From the NCBI GenBank assembly GCA_965240325.2, contig OZ251222.1, positions 4,526,001-4,590,000 on the forward strand: 64,000 nt of DNA. The letters run 5' to 3'. Positions within the stretch are counted from its first letter, which is position 1. Every line of letters starts with the position of its first letter. The stretch is from Rebecca billardiae RCC1528 (Eukaryota; Haptophyta). Below the pieces are notes generated by a model. It did not search any database, had not been told where the DNA came from, and saw only the letters and a list, made by a program, of their open reading frames with translations. The translations under genes and the position numbers were made by a program. Of this stretch, positions 49,851-60,893 are shown one piece after another.

Positions 49851-51362
49851 ATGGCGGCCCAGCTGCAGCATGGCGGCCGCTCGCTGTGGCTGGTGCTCAT
49901 CCTGATGAGCGCTCATCGGAGCTGGAGCCATGCCCGCGTCTGGGATGCCGAGGAGCTGCCACGCTTGCTCCATGACCAGTCTTCCCTGTCTGACGGCACC
50001 GAGGACTCGAGCGTCACTACGAGCGGGTGCTCGGCCAAGGCCGAGCCGAGAATTTACGTGTACGACGCGCTGCCTGCGGAGTTCACCACGCCGCCGAACC
50101 TGAAGCGGAACGCGAAGGAGCTGTACGCGCGTATCCGCGCGTCTGATCACTTCGAGACCAACGGCTCGTGCGCCGACTACTTCCTGCTGCGGCACTACAG
50201 CGCGCAGGACAAGGGCAAGGCAGTGCGCATGTTTGAGCACATCGCGGCGGCGTACCCGTGGTGGAACGCGACGCGCAACCGCACGCGCCACCTGCTGTAC
50301 CTGCCGCACGACCACGGCCCCGGCGACGCCGTGTACGGACTGCCGATTTCCCGCGGCCAGGAGCCGCTCAGCAGCCTGCGCGTGAACCCGTACAGCTACG
50401 AGCGGGACGTTGGCTTCCTCGTGCTCAACGGGGTGGACGACCGGCTGAAGGGCGGGCAGGTGCGCAGCCGCTGCCGCTCGTGCTTCGCGCCGGGCGTGGA
50501 CATCCGGCTGCCAACGCCGCCCGGGCACGTGTGCGGGCCCTTGTGCGGCGGCACCACGCTCGAGCAGCTGCGCAGCCTCTCGCCGTGGGCGAGGCCGCCG
50601 GCTGAGCGGGCCGCCGCGCTGCAGCGCACTCGGCGCGTGCGCTTCTACTGGGCCGGGAGCGTGCGCAGGCGCAGGAGTGCGCGCGACCAGCTCGTGCGGT
50701 ACCACGGCAATCGCACCGGCTGGGTCGTGCGGGCCACGCCCAAGCCCGAGCGCAGGGCCGACGGCACGCGCGTGCGCGCAGGGAAGGCCAACGGCGTGCC
50801 GCCACTCGCAGCCACGATGGCGGACGCGGATTTTTGCGGCTCACCCGTGGGCATGTACGACGGCGACAGCGACCGCTACCTGCCCGCAATGCTGTACGGC
50901 TGCGTGCCCGTCTTCTTCCACGCGCGCGAGGCGCGGCCGTTCGACGAGGTGCTCGAGTGGGCCAACTTCTCGGTGGTGCTGGGCGAGGAGGAGGTGCCTG
51001 AGCTGCACCGCCGGCTGCAGGCCATCACGCAAGCGGAGACGGTACGGATGCGCACAGCCATCGGCGAGGTGGTCGAGCGGATGCTCTACACGACCTTCTT
51101 GCGCGCACGGCGCGGCTCCAGGGAGAGGGCCTTGCTGCGCGAGGACGGGCAATCCGACGCGTTCTCCGGGCTGATCGACGTGCTCCGCTCTCGGCTGCAG
51201 GCTGCACCCGCCGCGCACACCGGCACTGTCGAGGCGCCGTCGCTGGCAACCCGCGGCCGCGGCGTATCAGACACTATCAGAGCCAGACCAACAGTCCAAC
51301 ACCCATCGATCTTGGCGCCCGAGCGTGAGCGTGGCCGAGCGCCGCCATCAATCGACGGCTGA
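49851..51362 (+). CDS. Exostosin-family (GT47) glycosyltransferase
   Basis: 503 residues. It is probably a Golgi type II membrane enzyme; residues ~10-22 (SLWLVLILMSAHR) can form the signal anchor. The lumenal domain starts RIYVYDALPAEFTT, a GT47 hallmark. NGSCADYFLLRHY, AAAYPWWNATRNRTRHLLYLP with HDHGPGD, RVRFYWAGSVRRRRSARDQL and FCGSPVGMYDGDSDRYLPAM-YGCVPVFF follow. The last block corresponds to the nucleotide-sugar-binding end of the family. It has no intron. The final ~60 residues are disordered. The sugar specificity cannot be told. Divergent from the DUF6816 gene. Confidence 0.88.
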   Translation: MAAQLQHGGRSLWLVLILMSAHRSWSHARVWDAEELPRLLHDQSSLSDGTEDSSVTTSGCSAKAEPRIYVYDALPAEFTTPPNLKRNAKELYARIRASDHFETNGSCADYFLLRHYSAQDKGKAVRMFEHIAAAYPWWNATRNRTRHLLYLPHDHGPGDAVYGLPISRGQEPLSSLRVNPYSYERDVGFLVLNGVDDRLKGGQVRSRCRSCFAPGVDIRLPTPPGHVCGPLCGGTTLEQLRSLSPWARPPAERAAALQRTRRVRFYWAGSVRRRRSARDQLVRYHGNRTGWVVRATPKPERRADGTRVRAGKANGVPPLAATMADADFCGSPVGMYDGDSDRYLPAMLYGCVPVFFHAREARPFDEVLEWANFSVVLGEEEVPELHRRLQAITQAETVRMRTAIGEVVERMLYTTFLRARRGSRERALLREDGQSDAFSGLIDVLRSRLQAAPAAHTGTVEAPSLATRGRGVSDTIRARPTVQHPSILAPERERGRAPPSIDG

Positions 51363-51890
51363 AAACTGGCGCCGACAGTTAGACTAGACACTAGTGGCCA
51401 GTTCAGATTATTATTGATATTATTTGATGAAATGACGGCCGCCGGCGCCCGTTCTGAGTGGCGCGGCGGGCAGATCTATGCCACTCGCTAGTAGCTAAGT
51501 AGCAGATACAATAGGAATAGCAACGGTGTGATAAGCCGTGTGCCGGCCCCGGTGTTATGAGTCGGATGAGGTCTCCGCCGTCTCGGCTCAGCACTCTCGG
51601 CCGCGGCCGCGGCCAGCGTCTCAATGGTACGGGCAACGGTAGCCGCGCGGCAGGCACTACAGTATGAGTATGCGGCGGCGATATATATATCGATGAATAA
51701 TCGGCGGCGTTGCACTACGGACCGCGGTACAGTAGTCTGCTACAGACAGGCGTCAGAGTGAGAGTCGTCAGACCCGGACCGCCGACGTGCGCAAGGGTTA
51801 TCGTCCCGGAAATGAAGGCCTGTGCTATAGAGTATAGGCAGTATCGCGCGGGCGGTCCGGGAAAAAGTAGTCGGGCTCGACGCCATGCCT
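51363..51890. other. Intergenic, convergent
   Basis: 528 bases including a TATATATAT tract near 51682. No gene was recognised. Confidence 0.5.
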
Positions 51891-52691
51891 CTAGTGATGA
51901 GCCTCGTTCTTTGATGGGTGCGGGGGGCCCATATCATGACCATGCGACCCGCCCGTCTCCACGACACTGTCGCCGATGTGCATCGCCATCGCGCCAATGC
52001 CGCCGGTATGCCCGGTATCGACGAGCTGCTGGGCGTTCCGGAGGTCCATGTGCTTCTTGGCGTGTTCAATGGACCAGCGGCCAAGCCAGAGCGCGCTCAT
52101 CATCGCGACGAACGTCCAGTTCGTCTGCATTGAGCCCTCAAGTAGCGAGCCTGTGACCATCTTCGGGATCCAGTTGATCGAGATGAGCACACCCGAGGTG
52201 TAGAAGAGGTACGTCATCATCGACATGTGCAGGTGCGCCCACTTGTTCACACGGATGTAGTAAATGCCGAGTGCCTGCAGAGACAGCTGAATGAAGCCAA
52301 CCGTCATCATGAGCACCTGGATCGGCAGGCTCAGGCTACTCGAGCCCTGCAAGAAGTAGATGTACCCCGTGAGCACGGAGAAGAAGCCGCACACCATGGC
52401 CGTCCAGCCGAGGACCTTGTGCACGCGCCTGAACAAGGGCCCGTGGCCGGGCGTGTGAAAGAGGTTCCACGCGCAGCACACGAAGAAGAGCGTGGCAAAC
52501 GGGATGTGCACCTGCATCGTCGGCGTGTCCACGATCACGCGCGGGAAGCCCAGCCGTGCGAGGAAGATCAGCCCGTAGATCGTGGACGCGGCCCAGACGA
52601 GCGTGAAGTTGCCGCGCACGAGCGAGGCCAGCGGGTGGAGGCGCCCGAGCGGCATCTGCACGGGCTGCTTGAGACCAATGGCCTCGGACAT
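51891..52691 (-). CDS. Six-TM membrane protein of unknown function
   Basis: 266 residues with six likely membrane helices (LVWAASTIYGLIFLARLGF, IPFATLFFVCCAWNLF, LGWTAMVCGFFSVLTGYIYF, VLMMTVGFIQLSLQALGIYY, MSMMTYLFYTSGVLISI, FVAMMSALWLG). Several His lie at helix edges (FHTPGHGPLFRRVHKVLGW, NKWAHLHMSMM). This recalls haem-binding cytochrome b561-like or DUF2306 proteins, but I cannot assign it firmly. The C-terminus is His-rich (HTGGIGAMAMHIGDS, GSHGHDM). The start is the ATG of MSEAIGLKQP; earlier in-frame sequence is low-complexity. Confidence 0.65.
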   Translation of the reverse strand: MSEAIGLKQPVQMPLGRLHPLASLVRGNFTLVWAASTIYGLIFLARLGFPRVIVDTPTMQVHIPFATLFFVCCAWNLFHTPGHGPLFRRVHKVLGWTAMVCGFFSVLTGYIYFLQGSSSLSLPIQVLMMTVGFIQLSLQALGIYYIRVNKWAHLHMSMMTYLFYTSGVLISINWIPKMVTGSLLEGSMQTNWTFVAMMSALWLGRWSIEHAKKHMDLRNAQQLVDTGHTGGIGAMAMHIGDSVVETGGSHGHDMGPPHPSKNEAHH

Positions 52692-53473
52692 GGTGAGGGC
52701 GATCTCAGCCCAAGCGGTGGCACCAGCGCGCGGACAGTGGATCGAGCAAGAGCCCAGGGCGGCCAAGCGCCGGGGCCCCGGCCACCCTTTGACGAGACAG
52801 GTCCGTGAGTGGTCCGCGGCCGCCGGTGCATGGCGCCCCGGCGGACCACTCGACCGAGCCGACGACGGAGCGCACATAAGTGAAGCACTGCTGCTGCTGC
52901 TCATGCTGCTGCTGACCGACTGAGGCTGATGCTGATGCCGTGCCGGGCGCCGGCGCGGCCGAGCCCGCAGGGCACGCGGCAGTCCGCGCCCGGTAAACGC
53001 GGCACGGCGTACTGGCTTCAGCCTGCGCCAGTAGTTTCGGGTGGGGGAGCCGACTCGTTCTCCGAGAAGAATCGTGGCAGCCCGTCGCGCCCAACGACAT
53101 CGCCCTGACGGCCCGCGGCTGCCCAGCCTTCCACCATGGCATCGGCGACTGCCGCGGTCAGCCTCCGCAGTCCGACGGCCGACGACGCTTGCAGCACACC
53201 TGACGGCAAGGGCGGTACCTGACGAACGTGAGGGCTGGGGGAGGGGCGGTGTTCAGTGTGGCGGTTTCACTCACGACGTTCAACCGGAGCAACCTCCCTA
53301 TTAATCTCGCCCGAAGGCGCTCAGCTTGCCGCTCACCCCGCGGCGCCCCCTCTAAGGCGAGTTATTAGAGCGCTCGGGCAAGCTCTGCCCCGCTCCGCGG
53401 CAACGCCTCCCTCCTCGACGCGCGGGAGAAGGGACGGCCCTGTGCTGCCGTGGTGGGTCGGCTGTTTGACGCG
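52692..53473. other. Intergenic, divergent
   Basis: 782 bases upstream of both neighbours, with a CTGCTGCTGCT-type run near 52887-52915. No gene was recognised. Confidence 0.5.
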
Positions 53474-55126
53474 ATGGTCGGGTGGTACCAGTCCGCGTAC
53501 ATCGTCCCCTACGAGCCGCCGGAGACCGCGGAAGCCTGGGACGAGGGCCGAGCTGAGCCAGACTTCAACTCTGCGCTACTCTCGAGGCAGCACGTGCGCG
53601 ACTCGCGCGCGTACGGATACTGGGAGCGGCTCGAGTCGGCGACGGGGCTTTCGAGCTCCGGATCGAGCTCTGAAGACGAGAGCGACACGAGCGAGTCGGA
53701 GGCCTCGTCCCGTGGCGAGGTCTGGCTGCCTGAGAGCGTGCGTTTGCGGCAGGCCATGTATGCGCGGGCGCAGAGTGCTGGCGCGGTGCGGGTGGCTCCG
53801 CCCGCGCATCAGCCCAGCCTGCAGCACGGCGGCGGCGAGCGCGAGGCAACGCGTCTCCCGCGCATTGGTGGCCCGCCCATCCCCCCTGGCGTGCCGCCCT
53901 CGCCAAGCAAGCCGGGCAAGGTCACCGCGAACGTGCAGACGTGGGACGCGGCCGCGCTCAGGCTGCAGGCGCCTGTTCGCCCAAAGTCGGCAACCAGCCC
54001 GCGTGTGAGCGACTCGTCGGGCGACGCCAGTCGGGAGCGGCCGCGCACCGCGGCTCATCGCGACCGCCCGGCCGGGCCCGACAGGCACCCCGCCGGCCGA
54101 CTGCGCCGCAGCCGCACGCTGGAGGCACTCGGACCGGCCGCCGCGCACGCGTCACCCTCGCAGACGGCGGTGCACGCTGTCGACATCAGGTGCGCGCGTG
54201 CTCCGCGATGCGGGCGCGTGGCCACGCGAGCGCCCATTCTGTGCGCCCTGACCACCTGCCCCGCCTCGCTGCGCCCTCGCTCCCCCCGTGCTTGCGCGCG
54301 CAGCCGCGCTCTGCTCGATCGCGTCGCGACGGAGTCTGCGGATGGCGGGCAGGCGGGCGCCGAGGCGGGTCGCAGGGGCCTGGGCGCGGAGCTGTCGCGG
54401 CTGTCGAGCCAGCCGTCGTATGCGGACGGCGGCCGGCGGCGCCCGCTGTCGGGCGGCGGCGCTGGCAACAATCTCGAGCGCCGACGCCAGCTGCTGCTCG
54501 AGCAGCAGCGCCGCCGGGCGAGCCCGCTGCTGCCGCCTGCGCCCGGTGTGCCCCCGCCTGCGCTACCGTCGCAGCTGGCGCCACAGCCCTCGGGCTCCGC
54601 TGGGCAGCGCAGGCCGCCCTCGGCTCCGCGACCGCCCGCTGCTCCGCGCGCGCGGCCCTCGACGGCCGCGCCGCGTCGCGCCAAGACGGCCCCGCGGCCG
54701 GCGCCGAGATGGCTGTACAACCCATTCATGTCGGTGTCGGGCACAGCGCAGCCGGGCGCTACTGAGCCGGCTGCGCCACCCGCGGCGCGGGCTCCGAGGC
54801 AAGCGCAGCGGCCAGCACGGCCCGCGACGGCGCAGCCCGCTCCACGGCCGTCGGACGGCGGCACGCCCGCCGTGAGCTACGCCAAGACCACGCTGCGGCT
54901 CTTCCGACCCGCCGAGCGCATGGGCTCGTTCCTCCAGCCACGCTCCGCGACCGATCTGGGCGTTGCGGCGCGGAGCAACGCGGCCGCTGCGGCCCGTCCA
55001 ACCAGACCTACGTCCGCCGCGGCCGCAGCCACGGCCACGCGCGGCGGGAATCTCCGCGGAGCCGGTCCCGCGCCGCAGCGCTCCGATGCGCAGCACCGCC
55101 CAGCACCTGCGGTCGCGGCGCGTTGA
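53474..55126 (+). CDS. Disordered Ser/Pro/Arg-rich protein, unknown
   Basis: 512 residues from exons 53474-54189 and 54304-55126. The 114-bp intron (GTGCGCGCG...GCGCGCAG) is a multiple of three, so read-through would stay in frame, but its content is typical intron sequence. The N-terminus MVGWYQSAYIVPYEPPETAE and RDSRAYGYWERLESATG looks conserved; an acidic Ser-rich segment follows. The rest is low complexity, with islands WLYNPFMSVSG and SYAKTTLRLFRPAERMGSFL. The family was not recognised. The start is the first ATG; an upstream exon is possible because the frame is open before it. Confidence 0.5.
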   Translation: MVGWYQSAYIVPYEPPETAEAWDEGRAEPDFNSALLSRQHVRDSRAYGYWERLESATGLSSSGSSSEDESDTSESEASSRGEVWLPESVRLRQAMYARAQSAGAVRVAPPAHQPSLQHGGGEREATRLPRIGGPPIPPGVPPSPSKPGKVTANVQTWDAAALRLQAPVRPKSATSPRVSDSSGDASRERPRTAAHRDRPAGPDRHPAGRLRRSRTLEALGPAAAHASPSQTAVHAVDIRCARAPRCGRVATRAPILCALTTCPASLRPRSPRACARSRALLDRVATESADGGQAGAEAGRRGLGAELSRLSSQPSYADGGRRRPLSGGGAGNNLERRRQLLLEQQRRRASPLLPPAPGVPPPALPSQLAPQPSGSAGQRRPPSAPRPPAAPRARPSTAAPRRAKTAPRPAPRWLYNPFMSVSGTAQPGATEPAAPPAARAPRQAQRPARPATAQPAPRPSDGGTPAVSYAKTTLRLFRPAERMGSFLQPRSATDLGVAARSNAAAAARPTRPTSAAAAATATRGGNLRGAGPAPQRSDAQHRPAPAVAAR

Positions 55127-55844
55127 CAGGAGCATGGCGAGCCCCGGCACTGGACGACTCTTATTGGCTTAATGATCCGCCGTCGCGCGTGCCGTGCCCG
55201 TAGCCGTAAGGCGTAACGCCTGACGAGTGACGGAGTCGGGACGACTGTCGACTTTGATTTGTCTTTATCAAGTGATGACTGAGTGTTCTGAACCGAGACA
55301 GTGACAGCCTGACTTACTCATTAGTACTCAGGTACATTACCGTGCTGCCACGGTAATGCCAGTAGGTCACGGCCTAGGGGCTTGGCCGTTATTAATTTTA
55401 ATAATATAAAAAAACGTATATATCCATATATCAAATATATTAAATAAAAATAATAGTTTTAAACTCACATACGACACTTACACTGATAGTCAGTATGTAA
55501 TGAGTAAATTACAACGTTCAGTAGTACAGACGCACTCACACTACTGTCAATGTAGTGTGCAACCGGGCCCGGTGGCGGCGTGAGCCGTGGCGCGCAGGCG
55601 CGGGGCCGGGCGCCCCGACCGTCCGCCTGACCCGATATTAGCAGTGCTGCTTTGCACGAATTGCACCTTGCCCGTCTCATTAAAGTACAGTACTGAACGA
55701 ATCTTCCGGCGGCGCTACCATCGGCGACGGCTTCACGGGCGGTGACAGTTGGCGGGCGTCAATCTCGCCTGCCTGAGCTGTGTGCGTCTCTTATTCTTAT
55801 AATAATAGTAAACTGTACGACTTGAGTAGTTTAGTCGTAGTACA
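55127..55844. other. Intergenic with AT-rich block
   Basis: 718 bases. 55384-55460 is strikingly AT-rich, and 55325-55375 holds a GGTAATGCC/CCGTGCTG-type short palindrome (TACCGTGCTGCCACGGTA). No gene was recognised. Confidence 0.5.
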
Positions 55845-57491
55845 ATGGCCGCCGCGCCAGGTCGCGCGATGCGCGGGGTTGTTCTGTTCGCGCTGCTCGC
55901 ACGGGCTGGCGGCTCGGCCGAGCCGCCGCCGCGCTTCCTAGTGTCAATCTTTACGCTGGGCTACTACACCGCCGGCTGCAACGAGCTCAAGGTCGAGTGC
56001 CCGTTCCAGTTTTGGATGCAGCGCGCAGATCTGCTCGGCGCGACGCTGCAGCGCGCATCTCGTCGCGCAGCCGCGATCGACGTCTTCGTCAACTGTCGCG
56101 AGGCTGGCGAGCGGCGGACGCGGAGAGGCGTCACCGTGCGCACGCACGGCTCGCTTCCGTCCGAGCTCGAGGCTCTGCGCGCGCCCTTCGTGCACGCGCC
56201 CCTGCCGCCGTATTGGATCATCACGCTCAAGTGGGTCGCGCTCTCGCTCGTGGACGTCGAGTTCGTGGTGAGCCTGGACATGGATATGGAGATGCTACCC
56301 GCTTCGCTGCAGCCGTACGCGGACGAGTTCGCCGCCGACTGGCTCGGATTCTTCGCGCGCATGCGCGCCGCGGGCGTGCGCGCCGCCTCGTTGCCAGACA
56401 ACTCTGCGCCGATGAATACCGGCTTTATGATTCTGCGGCCGGACCTGGAGCTTTACCGGGACGGCGTGGCGCTGCTTCAGCGGGCGGAGGGCGCATTCAA
56501 CCGGACGCACGGCTGGGAGCTCCTCGGCCCGCCACGCGACGTCGTCCCCGCCACCGACTCCTCGTGGCACGGGGGCGCCAACGGCAGGCCCCACCACTCG
56601 CTGGAGCACAACGTGTGGGACTTTGTCGGCGCCGACATTGACCAGGTACTGAGATGACACACGCGCGTGCGGCGCACGCGGCGGTGGCAGCGGAGGGGTG
56701 CATGGGCGGGCGCAGGCGCGTGGACGCTTCACGCTGGTGGGGACGCACCTATGCGGCCGTGCATGCGCGGCGCCGTGCATGCGGGTTTCGGAGTGCGCCC
56801 CGGAGGGCGCGCTCGCTGGCACACACATTCGGCGAGGCGGGCGGGCGTGGGTTGGGCAGACAACTGCTGCACTCGCCACCGCCGCTTGACAAACCTGCCT
56901 GCCCTGGGCCGCGCACCCCGCTGCGCACCGCACGCGCGCGCGCACCGTGCCGTCCAGGGCTTCTTCTTCCACATGCTGCGCGTGCGGCACCAGGTGGGTG
57001 TGGATATTAATCAGATGCCGGAGCTGCCACTCGATGCGTGGCCCCGCGTGGCTGGGCGTGACGGCCCACCCGAGCACCGGTACCGCCTCGGCCACTTCTT
57101 CAACAAGCCATTCGCGCGCTCGGTGCCGCGCCCACCGTGCAGGCAGTACGTCAAGCGCAGGAAGCCGGACAAGGTGAAGCATCAGCTCGCCAAGCAGCTT
57201 GCGTGGAATATCGAGGCGAGCGCGGCGCTCGCCGCGACAAACGATGACGCTGTCGTCGCCGCCGACGTGCGGGCGCGCTGCCTGCGCGCGTGGAACGGTA
57301 CGCGCATGTGCATCCGCTTGCTTATCCATGGGCACGGCATCGAGCCGAGCTTCATCGAGAAGCATGCCACGCTCGACTCGCTGTACCATCCGCGGGAGAT
57401 GCTCGCTGGCCCGAGGCAGCCGGCCGGGCTGCGCCGGAGACCGAACGGCGCAGCCAGGCACCCGGCCTTGCAGGGGGGACAGCATCGCTGA
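55845..57491 (+). CDS. GT8-like glycosyltransferase, secretory
   Basis: 444 residues from exons 55845-56645 and 56958-57491. The leader VVLFALLARAGGSAEPPP is a signal peptide or anchor. The catalytic core shows KWVALSLVDVEFVVSLDMDM with the DxD metal/nucleotide-sugar motif near residue 145, and later APMNTGFMILRPDLELYRDG, the typical GT8-type acceptor loop. Exon 2 gives GFFFHMLRVRHQVGVDINQM and YRLGHFFNKPFARSVPRPPC. The joint GADIDQ/GFFFHM reads naturally. The 312-bp intron begins GTACTG and ends GTCCAG, unlike the short GTGCG introns elsewhere in the window. The substrate is unknown. Confidence 0.78.
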
Positions 57492-59180
57492 CGACCGGAC
57501 TCCATAGTCCATCCTCTGCCAGTCCTACTACGACCATCGACTACGACGTCATGAAGCGGACGCGGATGACCAGCGCGGATTCAAGTCCGTGATGAATAAG
57601 TCAGAGTCTGCTGCTGACGATCACGTCACACGTGACGCGCGACTCCGTGCCGACTCGCGCCCGCGGCCGATCCGCATGGATTGCCGCATGGCGCATCGGC
57701 GGTAGTGGGGTCAGAGCTCCGACTGTTACACTCCCGGATGACACAATAATCTATCCCGAATTAAATCTCGAAATATGATGACGACCTTGTAAATAATAAA
57801 CATATATAATTATATTATATGTGCTGCTGGTGTTATTGGCACAATAATCCGGATTGTGTCCGCTGGCGAGAAGTCGTACGTGGCCATACCTCCTGCCGCC
57901 AATCAGACTTTCACTTTGTCCGCTAGCGTCGTACCAGTACAGGGCGAACCAGTTGGCTCTCATCGAGGTCAACGCACCATCGAACGCGCTTGCTGCAGCC
58001 GCTTGCCTCGGTACCCTGCGCCTCCAGCCGAGCTGGCCCACTGCTGGCGGTGAAGCGCTATACCTGTTCGCGCCTACAGCATCATGGCGGATACAAATAA
58101 TCCGGCCGCCATCATTCTTGCAACGGAGCAATCACCACGAGCGCTCACCATCTTCGCCATCAAGCATCATAAAGGGCCGCCCCACTATTATAACTGTCAG
58201 GTTACCCAGAGCGCGCCGAGCTGAAGATTCATCGTTTTTGTCAAAACTGGGCGCAAGTCAGGTCTTCCTGCCGGCGGATCGCGTGATGGCAGAAGGAGCG
58301 CTGCAGCGGCGCCTTCTCCCCCGGGCGAGCCCGGCGCCAGCGGCGCGGCGCGCGCGCGGCTGCGACCCGGCGCTCGCGCTCGGCCTGTACTGCAGCCGCT
58401 CCGGCCTCGCTGCGCCTCTTGGCTCGCTTGCCCACAGGGCGCCGCTGGGCAGGCCCTGTCATGCGAGTGCCGCGGCCAGTGCACGGGGCTCGAATCACAA
58501 TCTGTTGCAACATCCAACGCGGCGAGGCCGGCGCCGTCGGCGAGTAGGATGGGTTCTTAGGGTGCTGAGGGCCTGCGCGGACCCCAAGAGGCAAGAGGCA
58601 GAGCGCGTCGGAGCGGCTGGGGACGGCGACCCCGTCGCGGGGAATGTCGCAACGCGCTCGCGCACGTAGGCCGTGGGCACGTCGGCACGATGGCGCTGCC
58701 TGACAGTTATAGTGGGTTGACCCTTTACAACTAATACAAGCAGCAGCTTTGATTCATCAATGACTACAAACTCGGTCGTCCAGCAATATTCCAGCTCATC
58801 GATTGGCTTTCGTCTACTCATCTGCTGCAGCCAGGCGACGAAGCTGCAGTATCCGCTCACCAAGGAGGCTCGCCAAAGCTACCGCCTCGTCAGATTCGAT
58901 CTCGGCTTTTCACCCGCACCGGCTGCTTGGCGAGCCAGCCGAGCTCATTTTTCAGCTACGCTGCTTTCAGCTGTGTGCCGCCTGCTTCGCAGCCGCTTTC
59001 GTGCCAACGCGCTCGTCCCTCCGCCTCCCCTATGTCCGCCTTTTGCGATCTTACGGCGTGGCGCGATATCCATCTCGCGCACTCGCCTGACGACGAGAAA
59101 ATCCGCCCAACAAGGAGTGTCTGCATCATGTAAGTATGCGCCTGCCGCATCCAGGCAGTTGGTTGCGTACGCAAGGTCAA

Positions 59181-59273
<93 letters not shown>

Positions 59274-59344
59274 CTATACATATATATATATATATATGCT
59301 ATATATATAGCATATATATATAGATATATCGCCTCGGTTTATTA
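57492..59344. other. Gene-poor stretch before T3
   Basis: About 1.85 kb. A plus-strand frame at 57854-58669 is open but shows no domain, and its composition is not gene-like. A diverged repeat of 45755-45800 lies near 57825. It ends in an (AC)n array and a TATA tract. Confidence 0.45.
59183..59271 (+). repeat. (AC)n microsatellite
   Basis: 89 bases of uninterrupted AC dinucleotide, followed within a few bases by a long TA-rich tract (about 59276-59330). Confidence 0.98.
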
Positions 59345-59575
59345 TGACCGCGTTCCGCGGTCCTTTTCCGTAGAACCAACGCAGTTGGGGGCCCGCGGCG
59401 CAGTGGTTGAGAATGAGACCGTGACGTCGTCAATCCGCACGGTCTGGCGTCTGCCTGGCAGTCAGACAGGCCGAGCCGCACCGTCTCGGAGAGTGAGTGA
59501 GAGTCAGACCCGTCCGTCGGACTCGCGGCGCGTGAATGGGCGCGCCGACGGCCAAGGGTGGCACGGGACACCAGC

Positions 59576-59679
59576 GGACGGGCCGCGCGGGGAAGCGGGG
59601 CGGCGCGCGCGCAGGGCGAGAGGCGCGGACGGGCCGCGCGGGGAAGCGGGGCGGCGCGCGTGCAGGGCGAGAGGCGCCG
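59576..59679 (+). repeat. 52-bp tandem duplication in T3
   Basis: Two nearly identical copies of a GC-rich unit beginning GGACGGGCCGCGCGGGGAAG lie next to each other. Confidence 0.8.
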
Positions 59680-59719
59680 CGCGGCGCGGGCCGGCGCGTG
59701 CGCGCGCGCGCGCGCACCT

Positions 59720-60545
59720 GCTAGAGGTGCTCGCGCTGCGCCATGCGCTCGACGAAGGGCCGCTGGTCGCTCAGCCGGCGCGCCTCGGGCCGGCATAGCG
59801 AGAGCGCGCGCCACTGCTGCCCGCCCACGCTGCGCAGCCACGCGCAGACCGAGCGGAGCTCGGGGTGGGACGAAGCGAGTGGCGTGTCGCGCCCGCCGCC
59901 AGGCGCACGCGTGCCCTGCTCCGCACCGCGCCGCCGTGCTCGCCCGCCGCCTGCTCCGCCGCGTCGGCCTCGAGGATGGCGGCGGCCAGCGGCAGGCTGA
60001 GCGGCGCGCGCTCGCCCACCGTAGCTTCGAGGGCCGTCCACACCTGCTCGAGCTGCTGCAGGGCGTGGACAAGGGCAGCGCGCGCGCCCAGCGCATCCGT
60101 GCCGCGTGACGCAGCGCGTCGAGCTCGGCGTCTCGCTTCGCCAGCTCGGCGCCCAGCGCCTCTGCGCGCACGCGTCGAGCTCGGCGTCGCGCTTTGCCAG
60201 CTCGGCGCCCAGCGCCTTCACGCGCACGTGCTCGTGTATCTGCGCGCGCACGGCCTGCGCGCCGCCGCCCATCTGCGCGCGCAGACTCGGACTCGTCGCG
60301 GCTGGCTGCTAGGGAGTGCTAGGGTGCGCGCCGCGTAGTCGATGGCCAAGGCCTGCAGCCAGCGCGCCTGCACCGAGAAAAGAAGGCGCGGCACGCGCGC
60401 TATAACCCAGTCCACGCAGACACGCGAGCGCGTGCTGGAGCGGCGCGCCGGGGCAACCGTCCACGTCGGCCGCGCGGGAGCCGCAGGTACTCTCGCGTGC
60501 CTGCGCGACGCAGCGCGCACGCACAGCGAAACGGGCGCGGGGTAG
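59720..60545 (-). pseudogene. Captured coiled-coil gene fragment, T3 copy
   Basis: Minus-strand blocks in order: CVDWVIARVPRLLFSVQARW, VKALGAELAKRDAELDA, LVHALQQLEQVWTALEA, LPLAAAILEADAAEQAAGEH, RDTPLASSHPELRSVCAWLR and SDQRPFVERMAQREHL then a stop. They sit in different frames, so several indels have occurred. A short duplicate of the ALGAELAKRDAEL block is present. A CAG/GTGCGCG donor-like site follows the last block, as in a real exon. The T1 copy (25979-26500) shares the later blocks with other breaks. The parent family was not identified. Confidence 0.55.
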
Positions 60546-60893
60546 AATTCAGGAGAGCGCCGCCGCCCGCGCACCACCCCACCGAGAGTGCGCACATGCG
60601 CACGCCACGACATGGCACGACATGGCGCACGAGTCGGACGCAACGCCCGACAGACAGAAGCCTTCGAAAATCCGCGCGCGCCCGCAAACGCGGCCGCGCG
60701 CGCGGGCGGGCGCGCGGGCGTGCGTGCGCCACCCGCGCGGGAGGCGCCCGCGGCCGCGCGGGCGGCGCGCGCGCGGCGCGCGCTCCGCGCGGTCGTCCAC
60801 ACCGATGGCGGTCGATCGAGGGCGACGAGGGCTCGCCCCGTTTTGGAGCGAGCGCGTGCCGCGCGCCCCCTGGCACCCAACTGGGTATGATAA

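Noticed and set aside
57854-58669. 271-codon plus-strand frame
   Set aside because: No recognisable motif, changing composition along its length and no splice or start support.
59183-59330. (AC)n/(TA)n tract as a telomere or centromere sign
   Set aside because: Simple dinucleotide repeats only; no telomere-type unit is present.
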